Assembly (NCBI GenBank): GCA_023150555.1
Contig: JAKLKQ010000006.1
Location: forward strand, 1-51,725
Direction: 5' to 3'
Length of the DNA stretch: 51,725 nucleotides
Origin: Planctomycetota bacterium
Lineage (GTDB): Bacteria > Planctomycetota > SZUA-567 > H5-PLA8
This document shows, in pieces, positions 1-8,122 of the stretch (position 1 is its first letter; each line of letters opens with the position of its first letter). The position numbers and the translations under genes were made by a program. The notes under the pieces were generated by a model. It ran no database searches and was not told where the DNA came from. It was given only the letters and a program-made list of their open reading frames with translations.

Positions 1-1
1 C

Positions 2-634
2 GACGCGATCTACGCGGGCCGGAAAATAATCGAGGTCGCTTGTTGGGCACACGCGAGGCGCAAGTTCATCGAAGCCGAGCCTACGGACCGGCAACATGTG
101 GGAGAGATTCTTGAGCTGATCGGCAAACTGTACGAAGTCGAGGATCTGGGGCGCGGCAGGCCGCCGCAATTGCGCTACGAACTGCGCCAGCTCAAATCAG
201 CGCCCCTTCTGCAGCGCATAGGGAACTGGCTGGAGTTGCAGGAGCACGAGGCCCTGCCGAAAAGCCCACTGGGTCAAGCTGTTCGCTATGCGCGCAACAA
301 TTGGCCGGCGCTAAACCGATTCCTGGAGGAAGGAATCCTCGAACCAGACAACAACAATGCCGAGAACGCACTGCGTTGCGTGGCTCTTGGAAGGAAAAAC
401 TGGCTGTTTGTCGGAAACGACGACGCGGGAAGAAGAGCGGCGATTTTGTACTCTCTCGTCGCCAGTTGTCGCACCCTCGGCGTCGATCCCTTCATGTACC
501 TGCGCGACGCACTCGTCCGCGTGAACTCTCATCCCGCCCGCCTGGTCCACGAGTTGGCGCCGCTCAACTGGAAGCAAGTCTTCCTACCGGCTCTCACGCA
601 ATCTGCCGACCAGAAAACAATGGCCGCCGTCTGA
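2..634 (+). CDS. IS66-family transposase, C-terminal part (5' end outside window)
   Basis: This is the C-terminal 210 residues of a DDE transposase of the IS66 type (TnpC); the reading frame is open from the first bases of the window, so the gene begins to the left. The family hallmark is visible at bases 340-440: an NNNAENALR segment that carries the last catalytic Glu (codon at 362-364), then GRKNWLFVGND and a YSLVASCRTLGVDP segment, followed by the usual YLRDAL tail. Upstream, CWAHARRKF matches the segment that surrounds the second catalytic region in this family. The stop codon sits directly against the predicted right terminus of the element, as expected for IS66. Whether the rest of the element is intact cannot be seen from here. 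Confidence 0.93.
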   Translation, partial: DAIYAGRKIIEVACWAHARRKFIEAEPTDRQHVGEILELIGKLYEVEDLGRGRPPQLRYELRQLKSAPLLQRIGNWLELQEHEALPKSPLGQAVRYARNNWPALNRFLEEGILEPDNNNAENALRCVALGRKNWLFVGNDDAGRRAAILYSLVASCRTLGVDPFMYLRDALVRVNSHPARLVHELAPLNWKQVFLPALTQSADQKTMAAV

Positions 635-641
635 CGCTTAC
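635..641. repeat. Right terminal tip of the IS66-type element
   Basis: CGCTTAC directly follows the transposase stop codon. IS66-family elements typically begin with GTAAGCG and end with its complement, so this is the likely right boundary. The left inverted repeat and the target duplication are outside the window, so the boundary is inferred from the terminal motif only. Confidence 0.55.
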
Positions 642-747
642 CAACTTTCCGACCCGGTGGTTTCGCCAATTACAATGGAATCTCTAAAATCCGAAAGCCC
701 TATTCGGCGCCATCTCAAACCAGCCCGGATACAAGGCAGAGGAGCAG

Positions 748-954
748 ATGCAAGTTGTTCGAGCACAACCCCTTGCAAGAGCACTGGTCGGGATTATTAT
801 CAAGAAGCGCCTCGCCAAAAAGTCCAGGACCACGAAGGCCAAGAGCACGCGGGGCCGCAAGCCCATCTTCACCGACGAGCAGAAGCGTGTGCTGGCGCGC
901 ATGATCCGCGGAGCGCTGAAGGAGCAGTTGCGGTCAGCCGCTCGCGGCCTGTGA
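748..954 (+). CDS. Small basic protein of unknown function
   Basis: A 68-residue, strongly basic protein with AKKSRTTKAKSTRGRKP in the middle and an amphipathic helix (FTDEQKRVLARMIRGALKEQ) in the second half. A GAGGAG stretch lies 3 bases before the ATG. The composition suggests nucleic-acid binding, as in small histone-like or regulatory proteins, but I recognise no family. It starts about 105 bp right of the IS66 end, so it may be what is left of a gene hit by that element. The function is unknown and the gene call is moderate. Confidence 0.45.
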   Translation: MQVVRAQPLARALVGIIIKKRLAKKSRTTKAKSTRGRKPIFTDEQKRVLARMIRGALKEQLRSAARGL

Positions 955-979
955 TGTGATCCTGGCTGTTCGCGCCGCT

Positions 980-1187
980 CTCCGTAACCGACACTTCCCT
1001 GCCTGGTCCGTACCAGCTTCTTGACATCATTTGCGGCGGCGCGAAACTCCGGATCCCGGCTGCCGCGTAACGACAGCACCCTGCGTTTCGCCACAGGGAT
1101 ACTCAATTTGACCACCGGAACTATGGCCATCTCGATGTACCCTTGACGGGAAGGGTTGGTTGTGAAAGAGCGGGGTCGTATTGCCAA
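980..1187 (-). pseudogene. Remnant paralogue of the small protein at 3023-3283
   Basis: On the minus strand this segment encodes GYIEMAIVPVVKL and KRRVLSLRGSRDPEFRAA, which align closely with AFVEMAVVPVEGL and LKRMVLSLRGCRASELGA of the gene at 3023-3283. A plausible start at 1274 (MVKVENYAENRN) runs into a stop after 21 codons, in a different frame from the conserved block, so the copy appears frameshifted. The open frame continues to 684 only as unconserved sequence. Function unknown. Confidence 0.4.
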
Positions 1188-1320
1188 GGTGGAACTGGAA
1201 TCGGTGGTTCAATTCGGTATGTGGGGGGCGTTCAGAACGTTTCGGTTTTCCGCGTAGTTTTCGACCTTGACCATAGTTGACGCAAGCAAGGCCACCGCGC
1301 CGAATTCCTGGCCAAGACGA

Positions 1321-1349
1321 AGCGGCCCCTGGCAAAGCCAGGGGCCGCT
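1321..1349 (-). terminator. Strong GC hairpin downstream of the beta-helix gene
   Basis: A perfect hairpin with a 13-bp stem (arm AGCGGCCCCTGGC) and a 3-base loop begins about 30 bp beyond the beta-helix stop codon. No long T run follows, so it may act as a terminator or as an mRNA 3' stabiliser. A near-identical stem lies downstream of the paralogous gene at 31713-33425. Confidence 0.65.
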
Positions 1350-1378
1350 GTCCTCACATCGAATACAACTGCCGGCGT

Positions 1379-2665
1379 TCAGTCGACTTCCTGCGCCGTG
1401 CCAATGCCGCCAGTCGTGAACTTGGTTCCGGTGAGATCCGTAATCCCGCTGCCGCCGTCACCAATGTCTAGGTGGTTGCCGGAGAATTTACAATTGGTGG
1501 CCTCCGTACTAGTACCACCGTTGTCGAGACCTTCGCCGCCGCAATTCACGGCCTGGCATTTGTCGAGAGTGTTCCCGGCGCCTGATTCGATGTCAAAGCC
1601 GTCTTTGTGGCTCCCGGTCGCCTTGCAGCCGCTCAAGGAGTTGTTGTCGCCGGCAATGCGGAAACCGTCATTTTCGTTATCCTTAACGCTGCATTTTTCA
1701 ATGATGTTGTCGTTGCCGGTCACCTGGATGGAAGGCTCTCCTTCGGAACCGCTAACGGTAACAGAGTTGCCCGATATGAGTGCCCCGGTAACCGTCAGTC
1801 CAAGTGCCTGCTCTACGATGAACTTGAGCTTGTTCTTGGAGATGGTGCCACCAGCACCAGTGCTGGCGGTAGTTTGGCTGACACTGATCCCGTCGCTATC
1901 GTCCTCAATGTTGGTGATCTTATTTCCGGAGATCAGATAGTTGTCTCCATTCACCTCGATACCATTGCCATTCGTGTTCTGACAGGTATTGCTACTGACA
2001 ATTGCATTGTTCCCGTTGACCTCGATGGAGTCGTCGTCGGTACCCTGGCACTTGTTCTTGGTAACCTGCGCATCATTGCCGTTGATGCGAATGGTACCTT
2101 CGTCTTCGATGGTCTGCATGGAATTCTTAGTGACGATGGCGCGATTTCCAGTAACCACGATATTGCCATCGCCGGTCTGGCAGAAATTACTTTGAACCAG
2201 GGCATCGTCTCCCGTGATGTTGATGAAATCACCACTGTCCCTGTTGGAAATGCGGTTGGATGCGACAATCGCGTTGTTTCCAGTGATGAGAACGCAGCCT
2301 TGGCCTCCTCGAAATCGGCACTTCAAGACCTGGGCATTATTCCCGGTGACTGTGATTTGGTTCAGGCCGTTCTGAAACAGAATTCCGCTAATAACCACGT
2401 CCGAACCGGTAATGGTAAGTATGTTGGCATCCGTACCGGCGACATTGCCGTCCAAGATGACTCCGCTACCCTGCAACCGAACCCCAACGGCGGCCGTCAA
2501 TCCATTCTCAAAGTAGATTCCCTTTGCTATCTGGATGGTGTCACCCTGGCCAGCAACCCCAAGCGCTGCCGCGATGGTGGTCTGGTCAGTCGGTACCTTA
2601 ATGGTCGCCGCCCACAGCGGGCTGCACACGAAGACCAGCAGGAAAAAAGAGGCAAGTCGAGTCAT
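1379..2665 (-). CDS. Secreted right-handed beta-helix repeat protein
   Basis: The preferred start gives 428 residues beginning MTRLASFFLLVFVCSPLWAA, a clean Sec signal peptide; GGGAGAG lies 8 bases before this ATG, better than the longer start 45 bp upstream. The mature protein is a ladder of about 22-residue coils of the form VTGNNAxVxxNxxxN (for example VNGNNAIVSSNTCQN), typical of pectate-lyase-like parallel beta-helices with asparagine ladders. No catalytic site was recognised, so a structural or adhesive role outside the cytoplasm is as likely as glycan cleavage. The protein ends in TTGGIGTAQEVD, a tail shared with the paralogue at 31713-33425, which hints at a common sorting or assembly function. 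A 3' hairpin follows at 1321. Confidence 0.85.
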   Translation of the reverse strand: MTRLASFFLLVFVCSPLWAATIKVPTDQTTIAAALGVAGQGDTIQIAKGIYFENGLTAAVGVRLQGSGVILDGNVAGTDANILTITGSDVVISGILFQNGLNQITVTGNNAQVLKCRFRGGQGCVLITGNNAIVASNRISNRDSGDFINITGDDALVQSNFCQTGDGNIVVTGNRAIVTKNSMQTIEDEGTIRINGNDAQVTKNKCQGTDDDSIEVNGNNAIVSSNTCQNTNGNGIEVNGDNYLISGNKITNIEDDSDGISVSQTTASTGAGGTISKNKLKFIVEQALGLTVTGALISGNSVTVSGSEGEPSIQVTGNDNIIEKCSVKDNENDGFRIAGDNNSLSGCKATGSHKDGFDIESGAGNTLDKCQAVNCGGEGLDNGGTSTEATNCKFSGNHLDIGDGGSGITDLTGTKFTTGGIGTAQEVD

Positions 2666-2861
2666 GGCGCTCTCCCAATTGGCTTTGAGGGGAATGGGCA
2701 GGACCGCCAACGGAACCCCCTCCCAAATCCCGCTGCGGCAAGTTCAGAGGATAACAGGACCGTATATATCTTAGTCGGGACCAAGGCAACCAACAATTGT
2801 CGCCGGACTGAACTTGAAACTTTTTACTGAGGAGCCTGCCGCGCAAGTGAGCTGACGACGC

Positions 2862-2999
2862 CTATGGAAGCGGGTAAAGGATTTTGCGGGGGAACCGCCG
2901 ACCCCGGAAGACGTAGATCGCGACAACCATCCGCCCGGTCAAGGCATCCTTCCGATTCAGTACCTCGACCTCGAAGTCGCCGACAGGATGCCTTGCCAT
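2862..2999 (-). CDS. Small protein of unknown function (45 aa)
   Basis: MARHPVGDFEVEVLNRKDALTG is followed by RMVVAIYVFRGRRFPRKILY. The alternation of charged and aliphatic residues looks like real beta-rich protein rather than a shadow, but I recognise no family. It starts 23 bp after the stop of the gene at 3023-3283 and in a different frame, so it could be the third gene of a small operon or a detached C-terminal part of the gene before it. No convincing ribosome site is seen. Confidence 0.45.
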   Translation of the reverse strand: MARHPVGDFEVEVLNRKDALTGRMVVAIYVFRGRRFPRKILYPLP

Positions 3000-3022
3000 C
3001 AAGCTCGGTCTCGTGCTCTGCC

Positions 3023-3283
3023 TCAGTTCGCCGGCCCTGACCGAGCCAACCTCCCCGCAACCTTCTTCGCCGCCCTGACCACCGCCCCCAGTTCCGATGC
3101 CCTGCAACCCCTCAGCGATAGCACCATGCGCTTCAACCCCGCGACATCCAGTCCCTCAACCGGCACGACCGCCATCTCGACGAAAGCCTTCCGCCGGTAG
3201 ACAGTGACCAGCGCGGATGGCTCGCCAACGGACTCGTGGCGGATGACCTGGATCTCGTAGGGGCCGGCGCGGTGGGTGGGCAT
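3023..3283 (-). CDS. Small conserved-in-window protein (86 aa)
   Basis: Starts MPTHRAGPYEIQVIRHES, with GAGG about 8 bases before the ATG, and contains VEMAVVPVEGLDVAGLKRMV and LSLRGCRASELGAVV. A degraded second copy occurs at 980-1187, so the family exists at least twice in this island. It begins 17 bp after the stop of the zinc-ribbon gene, which suggests cotranscription. Function unknown; no membrane segment or signal peptide. Confidence 0.6.
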   Translation of the reverse strand: MPTHRAGPYEIQVIRHESVGEPSALVTVYRRKAFVEMAVVPVEGLDVAGLKRMVLSLRGCRASELGAVVRAAKKVAGRLARSGPAN

Positions 3284-3300
3284 GGTTGCACCCTCAACGC

Positions 3301-3525
3301 CTAACGGTAACGCCATGGGTTTCTGATGACCCGAGTACCGCTTGCTCCGCAGTTGGTGCATCGCACGGCGAATTTACCGTCCGCACCTGCCGCATGGGAA
3401 GGCGGCTTCTCGGTAACCTCCATGCCGTCTTCTACGCGGCAATTCGGGCAGACGAGGTTGATGCCGTTGGCTTGGTAGTCCTGCCAGAGGGCATCTATCT
3501 GTTCGTTGGAGTACTTACTGGGCAT
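3301..3525 (-). CDS. Small zinc-ribbon protein
   Basis: A 74-residue protein with two CxxC knuckles, C26-P-N-C29 and C56-T-N-C59, separated by 26 residues, the arrangement of a zinc ribbon that binds one Zn ion. The N-terminal MPSKYSNEQIDALWQDYQ forms a short helix. Such mini-ribbons often bind nucleic acid or act as adaptors, but no specific partner can be named. It is the first gene of a tight three-gene minus-strand set (3525 to 2862) and lies 59 bp downstream of the methyltransferase gene. Confidence 0.7.
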   Translation of the reverse strand: MPSKYSNEQIDALWQDYQANGINLVCPNCRVEDGMEVTEKPPSHAAGADGKFAVRCTNCGASGTRVIRNPWRYR

Positions 3526-3584
3526 AGGTTGTTCCGTTCAATAATCGGACGAATGGGAACAGACTACGATGCTCTTCTTTCGCG

Positions 3585-4196
3585 TCAACTCTTCGCAAGT
3601 GCCGCCTTAACCATCATTCCCGCTTGTGGCCTCCTTAGCACCATCCCCCAGTGCCACGGGCAGCACTTCAGCGCTTCGTACCGCACGAACTCCAGACTGG
3701 CCTCCTCGCCCCAGGCACGGCACTGATCAGGCGTCGGCCGGATGTCGAGCGACGGCCCCCGGGGCGTCCGGACGTCGCTTCTCCAATGGATGATCCCGAC
3801 CTTCCCGCCAGGCACAAGGATCCGATGGGCTTCGCGCAGCAGCGCCACCGGTTCCTCGACATGCAGGATGTTGAACAGCATCGCGTAGTCCACGCTGGCA
3901 TCTGGGTGTCCGGTTCCTGCCGTGAGGAAGTCGCGTTGTTCAGCGCGGACGCTGGAAAGGCTGGCTTGCTGTGCCCTGCTTTCGGTTTCGGTCAGCATCT
4001 GCGGGTCGATGTCCAAAGCGAACACGGTGCCTCGAACCCGTTTGGCTGCAGGCAATGTGAAGGTTCCGTACCCGCATCCGAACTCGACGACATTCCTGAG
4101 CGAACTCGCGCAGTCGAGCTTTTCGACCACTCACGTGGGATCGAAGAACGACTCCCAGTAGGTCACTTCGGGCATTCCGCTTTCGCGGCCTTTCAT
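3585..4196 (-). CDS. Class I SAM-dependent methyltransferase interrupted by in-frame TGA
   Basis: The uninterrupted frame from 4130 shows a Rossmann methyltransferase: VVEFGCGYGTFTLPAA (motif I), FALDID (motif II), DYAMLFNILHVEEP (motif IV) and LVPGGKVGIIHW (post IV). The natural start is further up, at 4196: ATG with an ideal GGAGG 8 bases before it, giving MKGRESGMPEVTYWESFFDP, a beginning I recall for this family. Codon 22 is TGA (4131-4133), after FFDPT and before VVEKLDC. From memory, relatives have Cys there, so the codon could be a nonsense mutation, a sequencing error or selenocysteine. No clear SECIS hairpin is seen just after it. The gene follows rcnA by 75 bp and probably belongs to the same operon. 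Confidence 0.72.
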
Positions 4197-4271
4197 GGTA
4201 GTTGCCTCCGGGACCGCCTTCTTTGAAGATACCTGGCGGGCATCCACTAACGGTCCACTCGTTCCGTTCGT

Positions 4272-5219
4272 CTACACGTGCGCGTGCCCGCCGAATAGGG
4301 CCACAACCAGGGCGAATACTCCCGATAGAATGACCATTCCTGCGCTTATGGCGGGCGCTTGGCGGGTCACCCAAACGAATCGGCCGCCAGTTGCAAGCCT
4401 GCTCAGGCCGGCAACTACGGCCAAGCCGACCAAGACCAATGTAATCGCAAGACCCGCGCTGAAGCCCAGGACTAGGAACAGGCCCATCCCGGCCTGGCTG
4501 ACGGAGAGGGCCAGCAACATTACCGTTACCGACGCCGGGCAGGGGATCATTCCCCCGGCAGCGCCAAAGGCGATGATCTGGCCCAGTGTGGGGCGTTCGC
4601 CGCGACGAGCATAGTCGGGCAGGTCGGCCGCGTGTGCGCGAGCATGCTCATCGTCGCTGAGTTCGCTGTGGTCGAGGACCTGTGCCAGATCATGAGCATG
4701 TTCGTGGCCATGGCCATTTTCATGCGTGTGGCCGTGGTCATGGGGATGCTCATGGTCGTGTGCATGCCCATGGCTGTGAGAATGGTCATGGGAGTGTCCG
4801 TGACCTTGGGCATGGTCATGCCCGTGATCCTGATGGTGATCGTGATCGTGGCCGTGCGCATGCTCGACGGGCGCGCCGGCCAAGGCCATTCCGAATGAAC
4901 GGCCTCGCCGAAGGCGCCGCACCAACATCCAGGACCCCAGCCCGATCACGACCACTCCGCTTATGATCTGGAGCCAATACATGGCATGGTCGGTGAAGGT
5001 CTCCCTGCCGATCAGGACGCCCATAACCGAAAGCAGAATGACCACGATGCTGTGCGTGATAGCCACAGAAAGACCGAGCACGATGGCATCCCACTTCGTC
5101 CCCTTGATGCCGATCAGGTAGGCGGCGGTCAGCGTCTTGGCATGGCCGGGTTCGAGGGCGTGCAAGGCGCCCAATACCACCGCCGACGGGAGATAAAGAT
5201 ATGAGAGACTAACGTCCAT
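4272..5219 (-). CDS. rcnA: Nickel/cobalt efflux permease RcnA (NicO family)
   Basis: A 315-residue inner-membrane protein. Helix 1 carries the family signature [13 protein letters not shown]; helices 2 and 3 follow, then a cytoplasmic loop from about residue 117 to 180 that is almost entirely His, Asp, Gly and Glu and would bind metal. The second half begins with the [18 protein letters not shown] motif and has three more helices. This is the two-times-three helix plan of RcnA-type Ni(II)/Co(II) exporters. Start: GGGAGG 8 bases before the ATG. It follows rcnR by 20 bp and is surely cotranscribed under the RcnR-type operator upstream. The repetitive DNA of the loop only reflects His/Asp codons. 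Confidence 0.93.
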   Translation of the reverse strand: MDVSLSYLYLPSAVVLGALHALEPGHAKTLTAAYLIGIKGTKWDAIVLGLSVAITHSIVVILLSVMGVLIGRETFTDHAMYWLQIISGVVVIGLGSWMLVRRLRRGRSFGMALAGAPVEHAHGHDHDHHQDHGHDHAQGHGHSHDHSHSHGHAHDHEHPHDHGHTHENGHGHEHAHDLAQVLDHSELSDDEHARAHAADLPDYARRGERPTLGQIIAFGAAGGMIPCPASVTVMLLALSVSQAGMGLFLVLGFSAGLAITLVLVGLAVVAGLSRLATGGRFVWVTRQAPAISAGMVILSGVFALVVALFGGHAHV

Positions 5220-5239
5220 GATCCGGCCTCCCAGTAGAA

Positions 5240-5518
5240 CTACTTGAGGTAGCTCTTGACGACGTCGATCAGTTCGTGCGCGGCTTCTTGCTGCGCCGGC
5301 GTCGGCTTCTGCTTGGGGTCCAGGACGTGTAGCTCTATGTGCCCCTCGATGATCGCGGCCATCAACCCGTTGATGGCGCCGCGGCAGGCGGCCACGGTCT
5401 GAAGGATCTTGTAACAGTCCTGCCCATGCTCCAGGTCCCGTTCCACCGAGGCCAGTTGACCTTTAATTCGTCTGACCCGGTCCAACAGCTTCTTCTGGTC
5501 GCGAACGGTATGGGACAT
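5240..5518 (-). CDS. rcnR: Nickel/cobalt-sensing repressor of the RcnR/CsoR family
   Basis: Numbered from MSHTVRDQ (92 residues), the metal ligands of E. coli RcnR are conserved: His3, Cys35, His60 and His64. The all-helical DUF156 fold is evident ([40 protein letters not shown]). The protein should be a cytoplasmic tetramer that represses its own operon and releases DNA on binding Ni(II) or Co(II). A TTG two codons upstream (5524) lies 5 bases after GGAGG and could be the used start; I chose the ATG by agreement with the family. It is first in the operon with rcnA and the methyltransferase. Confidence 0.9.
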   Translation of the reverse strand: MSHTVRDQKKLLDRVRRIKGQLASVERDLEHGQDCYKILQTVAACRGAINGLMAAIIEGHIELHVLDPKQKPTPAQQEAAHELIDVVKSYLK

Positions 5519-5545
5519 GGGCAAGGCATCCTCCGCTAGGTAAGA

Positions 5546-5560
5546 TACTACCCTATAGTA
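5546..5560. promoter_or_regulatory. RcnR-type operator
   Basis: TACT-ACCCTAT-AGTA: inverted TACT/AGTA half sites 7 bases apart with a C tract (GGG on the other strand). This is the spacing of the known RcnR site (TACT, G tract, AGTA). It lies 28 bp upstream of the rcnR start, in an A+T-rich patch (TATAGTATATTT) that could hold the promoter -10 element, so repressor and polymerase would compete. Confidence 0.75.
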
Positions 5561-5582
5561 TATTTGGAGTGTGACAAGGGCA

Positions 5583-7001
5583 GGCTACCTGCGGCGTCGA
5601 CGGTAGCCAATAAGGAGGTTCTGCCGGAAATCCGACAACCGGGGCCATGTAAACCCCTTTTACATGGCAGGCGGGCAACGACGACCTGACCGGCCAAGCT
5701 CCAGGTAAACCCGGTTTACTTTTCAGGGGCTACGCGCCCAGGCCCGGGAGTTTCCCTTGTGCAACATCCGTCAAAATGACGGATTTGGGCTTCGGCGCCG
5801 AAGAAGAAGGCGACCCTTGGCGGATGCCTGGGATGCCGTCCGGCCCATGGCAGACTAGCAACCGTTGCCACCCTGGCACAATCCCGGGCTGGCAGGAACG
5901 CCGTCTCGACGGGGCTGGCTTCAGGCGCGGGGGCCGTCGCGCCGATCCCGCCAGGGATTGCCGAGGCCGCGAGTAGGCCCCCGCCTACAGGCCTCAAAAC
6001 CGCACCTGGTACGGATATGCCCCCAGGCGACGTCCAAAACCCAAATTGCAACCAGGTTGCAATTTGGGCCTCCCGCCGAAGTCCGACAGCGGCTGTATTG
6101 CGCCCCGTCACTGTCAGTTCTGACAGTGACGACGTCCTTCTGGGCCGTGTTGCGCCCGCGCCGTCCAGCCCGTCACTGGTAATTTTTCCAGTGACGCCGT
6201 TCCTGGCGGAGTCGACGGGGCGAAATGTCAGGGTGCCTGACATCCTGGCTCAGGACCGCAGCCCAGGATGAAGCCTAGGACCAGGAAGGTTGCTCGGCCC
6301 TCCTTCGAGGAACGAGAAGGAGCCACAGTGGCAACCTTCGCCGCCGAGGGCAGGCCAAACAATCAGGCTGGCCCACGAAGACGTCTTCGGAGGGGGGCAG
6401 ACACGGGAAGGGCCTCGTCACTGGGAATTCTCCCAGTGAGAACGTCTTCGGGGCGAGGCCGCATTGCACAAAACAGACGACGCCGAGGACCTCGCTCACC
6501 GTTGTCAGCATGGCAACGTTGGAGGCTTCTTGTCCGGCGGGGCAAAGGTATCACGTTGAGACTTTTGGTTTGGCCGTCCCGCCACCTGCTGAGGCTGGCC
6601 CGGATGGACCTCTCGGCCGTCCCCATGCCCAGCCGACGTCATCTACCCGCTGGGCGCGCTGCTACAGGGCCGGCGGGAGCCGCTCGCCCCCTGTCGAGGC
6701 ACGAGGTAGAGCCCCTGGACGACGTCTTCTTGGGCCAGTGGGCCCTGCCAGCAGGCCATATTTTCGCCAGGCGTAAGTTTGCTCCCCATGCTCGATGCGG
6801 TCAGGATGACGTCTTCTTGGGCAGCCGGCCAAGCCGATCCTGTTGGAACCGAAGTCCCACCCTTGGGCTCGGCGCGGCGCCCAGACGAAGTCTTGGCGCA
6901 GATGTAGCCGGTTACTCCTGCCCGCGGAGCACGTCCAGAAGACGTTCTCGACGGTATCCTGGCTCAGGCCGTAGGCCAGGAACCTGTCGGAAATCCGACA
7001 G
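5583..7001. repeat. Hairpin-rich non-coding region
   Basis: About 1.4 kb without a convincing gene but with at least a dozen short inverted repeats, each of different sequence. Examples (span; stem/loop): 5583-5608 (7/12), 5645-5667 (9/5), 5705-5719 (7/1), 5766-5784 (8/3), 5790-5803 (palindrome), 6040-6068 (13/3, perfect), 6107-6130 (11/2, perfect), 6171-6196 (9/8), 6225-6243 (8/3), 6241-6270 (8/14), 6286-6338 (8-bp arms around an inner hairpin), 6376-6389 (palindrome), 6411-6460 (7-bp arms around a 9/4 hairpin) and 6984-7001 (8/2). A motif near GACGTCTTCTTGGGC recurs between them. Open frames here have no consistent protein character. Confidence 0.75.
5749..5787 (+). repeat. 39-bp dispersed repeat, copy 1
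   Basis: Begins AGTTTCCCTTGTGCAACATC and ends in a TCCGTCA/TGACGGA hairpin followed by TTTG. Related copies lie at 31084 and 33881. In this copy the hairpin is perfect (8-bp stem, 3-base loop). Confidence 0.75.
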
Positions 7002-7158
7002 ATTCGCAACACATCCGAAGTCCAACACGACCTGGCTCGCTGGATGCCCTGGAACTACAAGGTTGCCCTGGCCGCTTCGGTCCAGGGCTGACCGGCACCC
7101 GCCACCCCGCTGCCGAAAATTCTTCGTTTACACACGCTTTCCGGAAGGTCGCTTTGAA

Positions 7159-7719
7159 TCACCCAATCCGGAAACCGGTCCAGCACGGCTCGAAGATGTG
7201 GCGCTTGCGGCCCCCGTCGCTTTCGGCATAGGTCTGCAGTTCGTCGCCGACCTTCAGACTCAGAGCCACCGCGTAAATACCTGTGCTGCGATCGCCCTCC
7301 GTCTCGCCGGCCCACGCGGAGCCCAGGTCTTTGCCGTTCAGCCGCAGGCGCATGCGCACGTCGTCCTTGGTACCGTCGTGGTAGTGCGCATCCTTCACGA
7401 AGCTGAGCATAAAGACATAGACGCCGTCGACCGGGACGCGGAAGGTTGTCTGGTCGTGCAGGCAGTCCGCCGTGTCGGTTACTGGGCGGTTGTACTTCAA
7501 GATTGCCGGATCGCCTTCCGAGAGGTGCCTGAGGCCTTCGGCGCTGAAGGCCACCACGGCGGGCGCGGTGTTGAGTGCATGCGCACCGCCGGTTCGCGCG
7601 GAGTAGACAGCGGCCGCCATCTGGCAGAGTGTCTCGGCGGAAACGATGGGGAATTTCTTTGCGAGTTCCCCGTGAAGTTGCATGAAGTCGTCGATGGGCT
7701 GCGACCACTTGGATGCCAT
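7159..7719 (-). CDS. C1q/TNF-like jelly-roll domain protein
   Basis: A 186-residue protein starting MASKWSQPIDDFMQL, with AGGAGG about 8 bases before the ATG. Residues 75-186 show the strand pattern of a C1q-like trimeric jelly roll: TTFRVPVDGVYVFMLSFV, then VRMRLRLNGKDLG, then YAVALSLKVGDELQTYAES and the closing CWTGFRIG. No signal peptide. The first 70 residues are helical. C1q-like domains in bacteria and phages are usually tips of fibres or secreted surface proteins; which applies here cannot be told. It stands alone between two hairpin-rich stretches. Confidence 0.6.
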   Translation of the reverse strand: MASKWSQPIDDFMQLHGELAKKFPIVSAETLCQMAAAVYSARTGGAHALNTAPAVVAFSAEGLRHLSEGDPAILKYNRPVTDTADCLHDQTTFRVPVDGVYVFMLSFVKDAHYHDGTKDDVRMRLRLNGKDLGSAWAGETEGDRSTGIYAVALSLKVGDELQTYAESDGGRKRHIFEPCWTGFRIG

Positions 7720-7827
7720 GTGCCTGTCCTCCTGGCGTGCCTTTGGTAACCATACTATCAAATAAGCGCTTTGCTTATTTCGGAGAATTGGCCAGAGCGC
7801 ACGCGTGCAATGGGCTACTAACCTTTC

Positions 7828-7854
7828 GGGGAGCGCCTCCTCCTATATTCCTGT
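7828..7854. repeat. 27-bp direct repeat, copy 1
   Basis: GGGGAGCG, then a few variable bases, then CCTCCTATATTCCTGT. The second copy, 295 bp downstream, differs at about three positions. On the minus strand the repeat contains AGGAGG, but no supported gene follows it. Confidence 0.6.
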
Positions 7855-7906
7855 GGGTAACGGCAACGGCGGGAAGGCAAGCGTTGGCGGCAAGAAGGCC
7901 CCTTTC

Positions 7907-7922
7907 TGTCGGACATCCGACA
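7907..7922. repeat. TGTCGGA/TCCGACA hairpin
   Basis: A 7-bp stem with a 2-base loop. The same arm sequence occurs at 5622 (imperfect), 6984, 12171 (imperfect), 19594 (inside a longer stem) and 33557. Confidence 0.6.
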
Positions 7923-8007
7923 ACAGCCTCCCGCCCAGGCCAATTTATCGCCTGGCGACAATATGCTAGTGCCAGGACAGCGCTTCGGCCACCGGGGTCC
8001 CCGGGGA

Positions 8008-8036
8008 TCCAAATTTAAACCAGGTTAAAATTTGGA
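8008..8036. repeat. Long A+T-rich hairpin
   Basis: Two 14-base arms (left arm TCCAAATTTAAACC) around a single loop base, with one mismatch. It has the same geometry as the 13/3 hairpin at 6040-6068 but an unrelated arm sequence. Confidence 0.6.
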
Positions 8037-8122
8037 CTCAGCACCTCGATGCGGAACAATACCGTCGGGGCGCCAAGTCCGAATAAGCATCGGGTTTGAT
8101 CCAATAAATGACAACCGGGCCC

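Noticed and set aside
1607..2830. A 407-codon plus-strand frame opposite the first beta-helix gene
   Set aside because: Its apparent repeats mirror the periodicity of the beta-helix coils on the other strand, which has a signal peptide and a ribosome site.
3585..4196. Calling the methyltransferase a selenoprotein
   Set aside because: The TGA position is suggestive, but no SECIS-like hairpin with a proper apical loop was found in the bases after TGA and the presence of selenocysteine genes is unknown.
4682..4860. Tandem DNA repeat inside rcnA
   Set aside because: The repetition follows from His, Asp and Gly codons of the metal-binding loop and is not a separate repeat element.
5583..7001. 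CRISPR array
   Set aside because: The palindromes differ in sequence, the spacing is irregular, there is no constant repeat and no cas gene is in the window.
6268..7749. A 493-codon open frame on the plus strand across the hairpin field
   Set aside because: It has no protein-like character, crosses many perfect inverted repeats and runs antisense through the well-supported C1q-like gene. The frame is open because of high G+C content.
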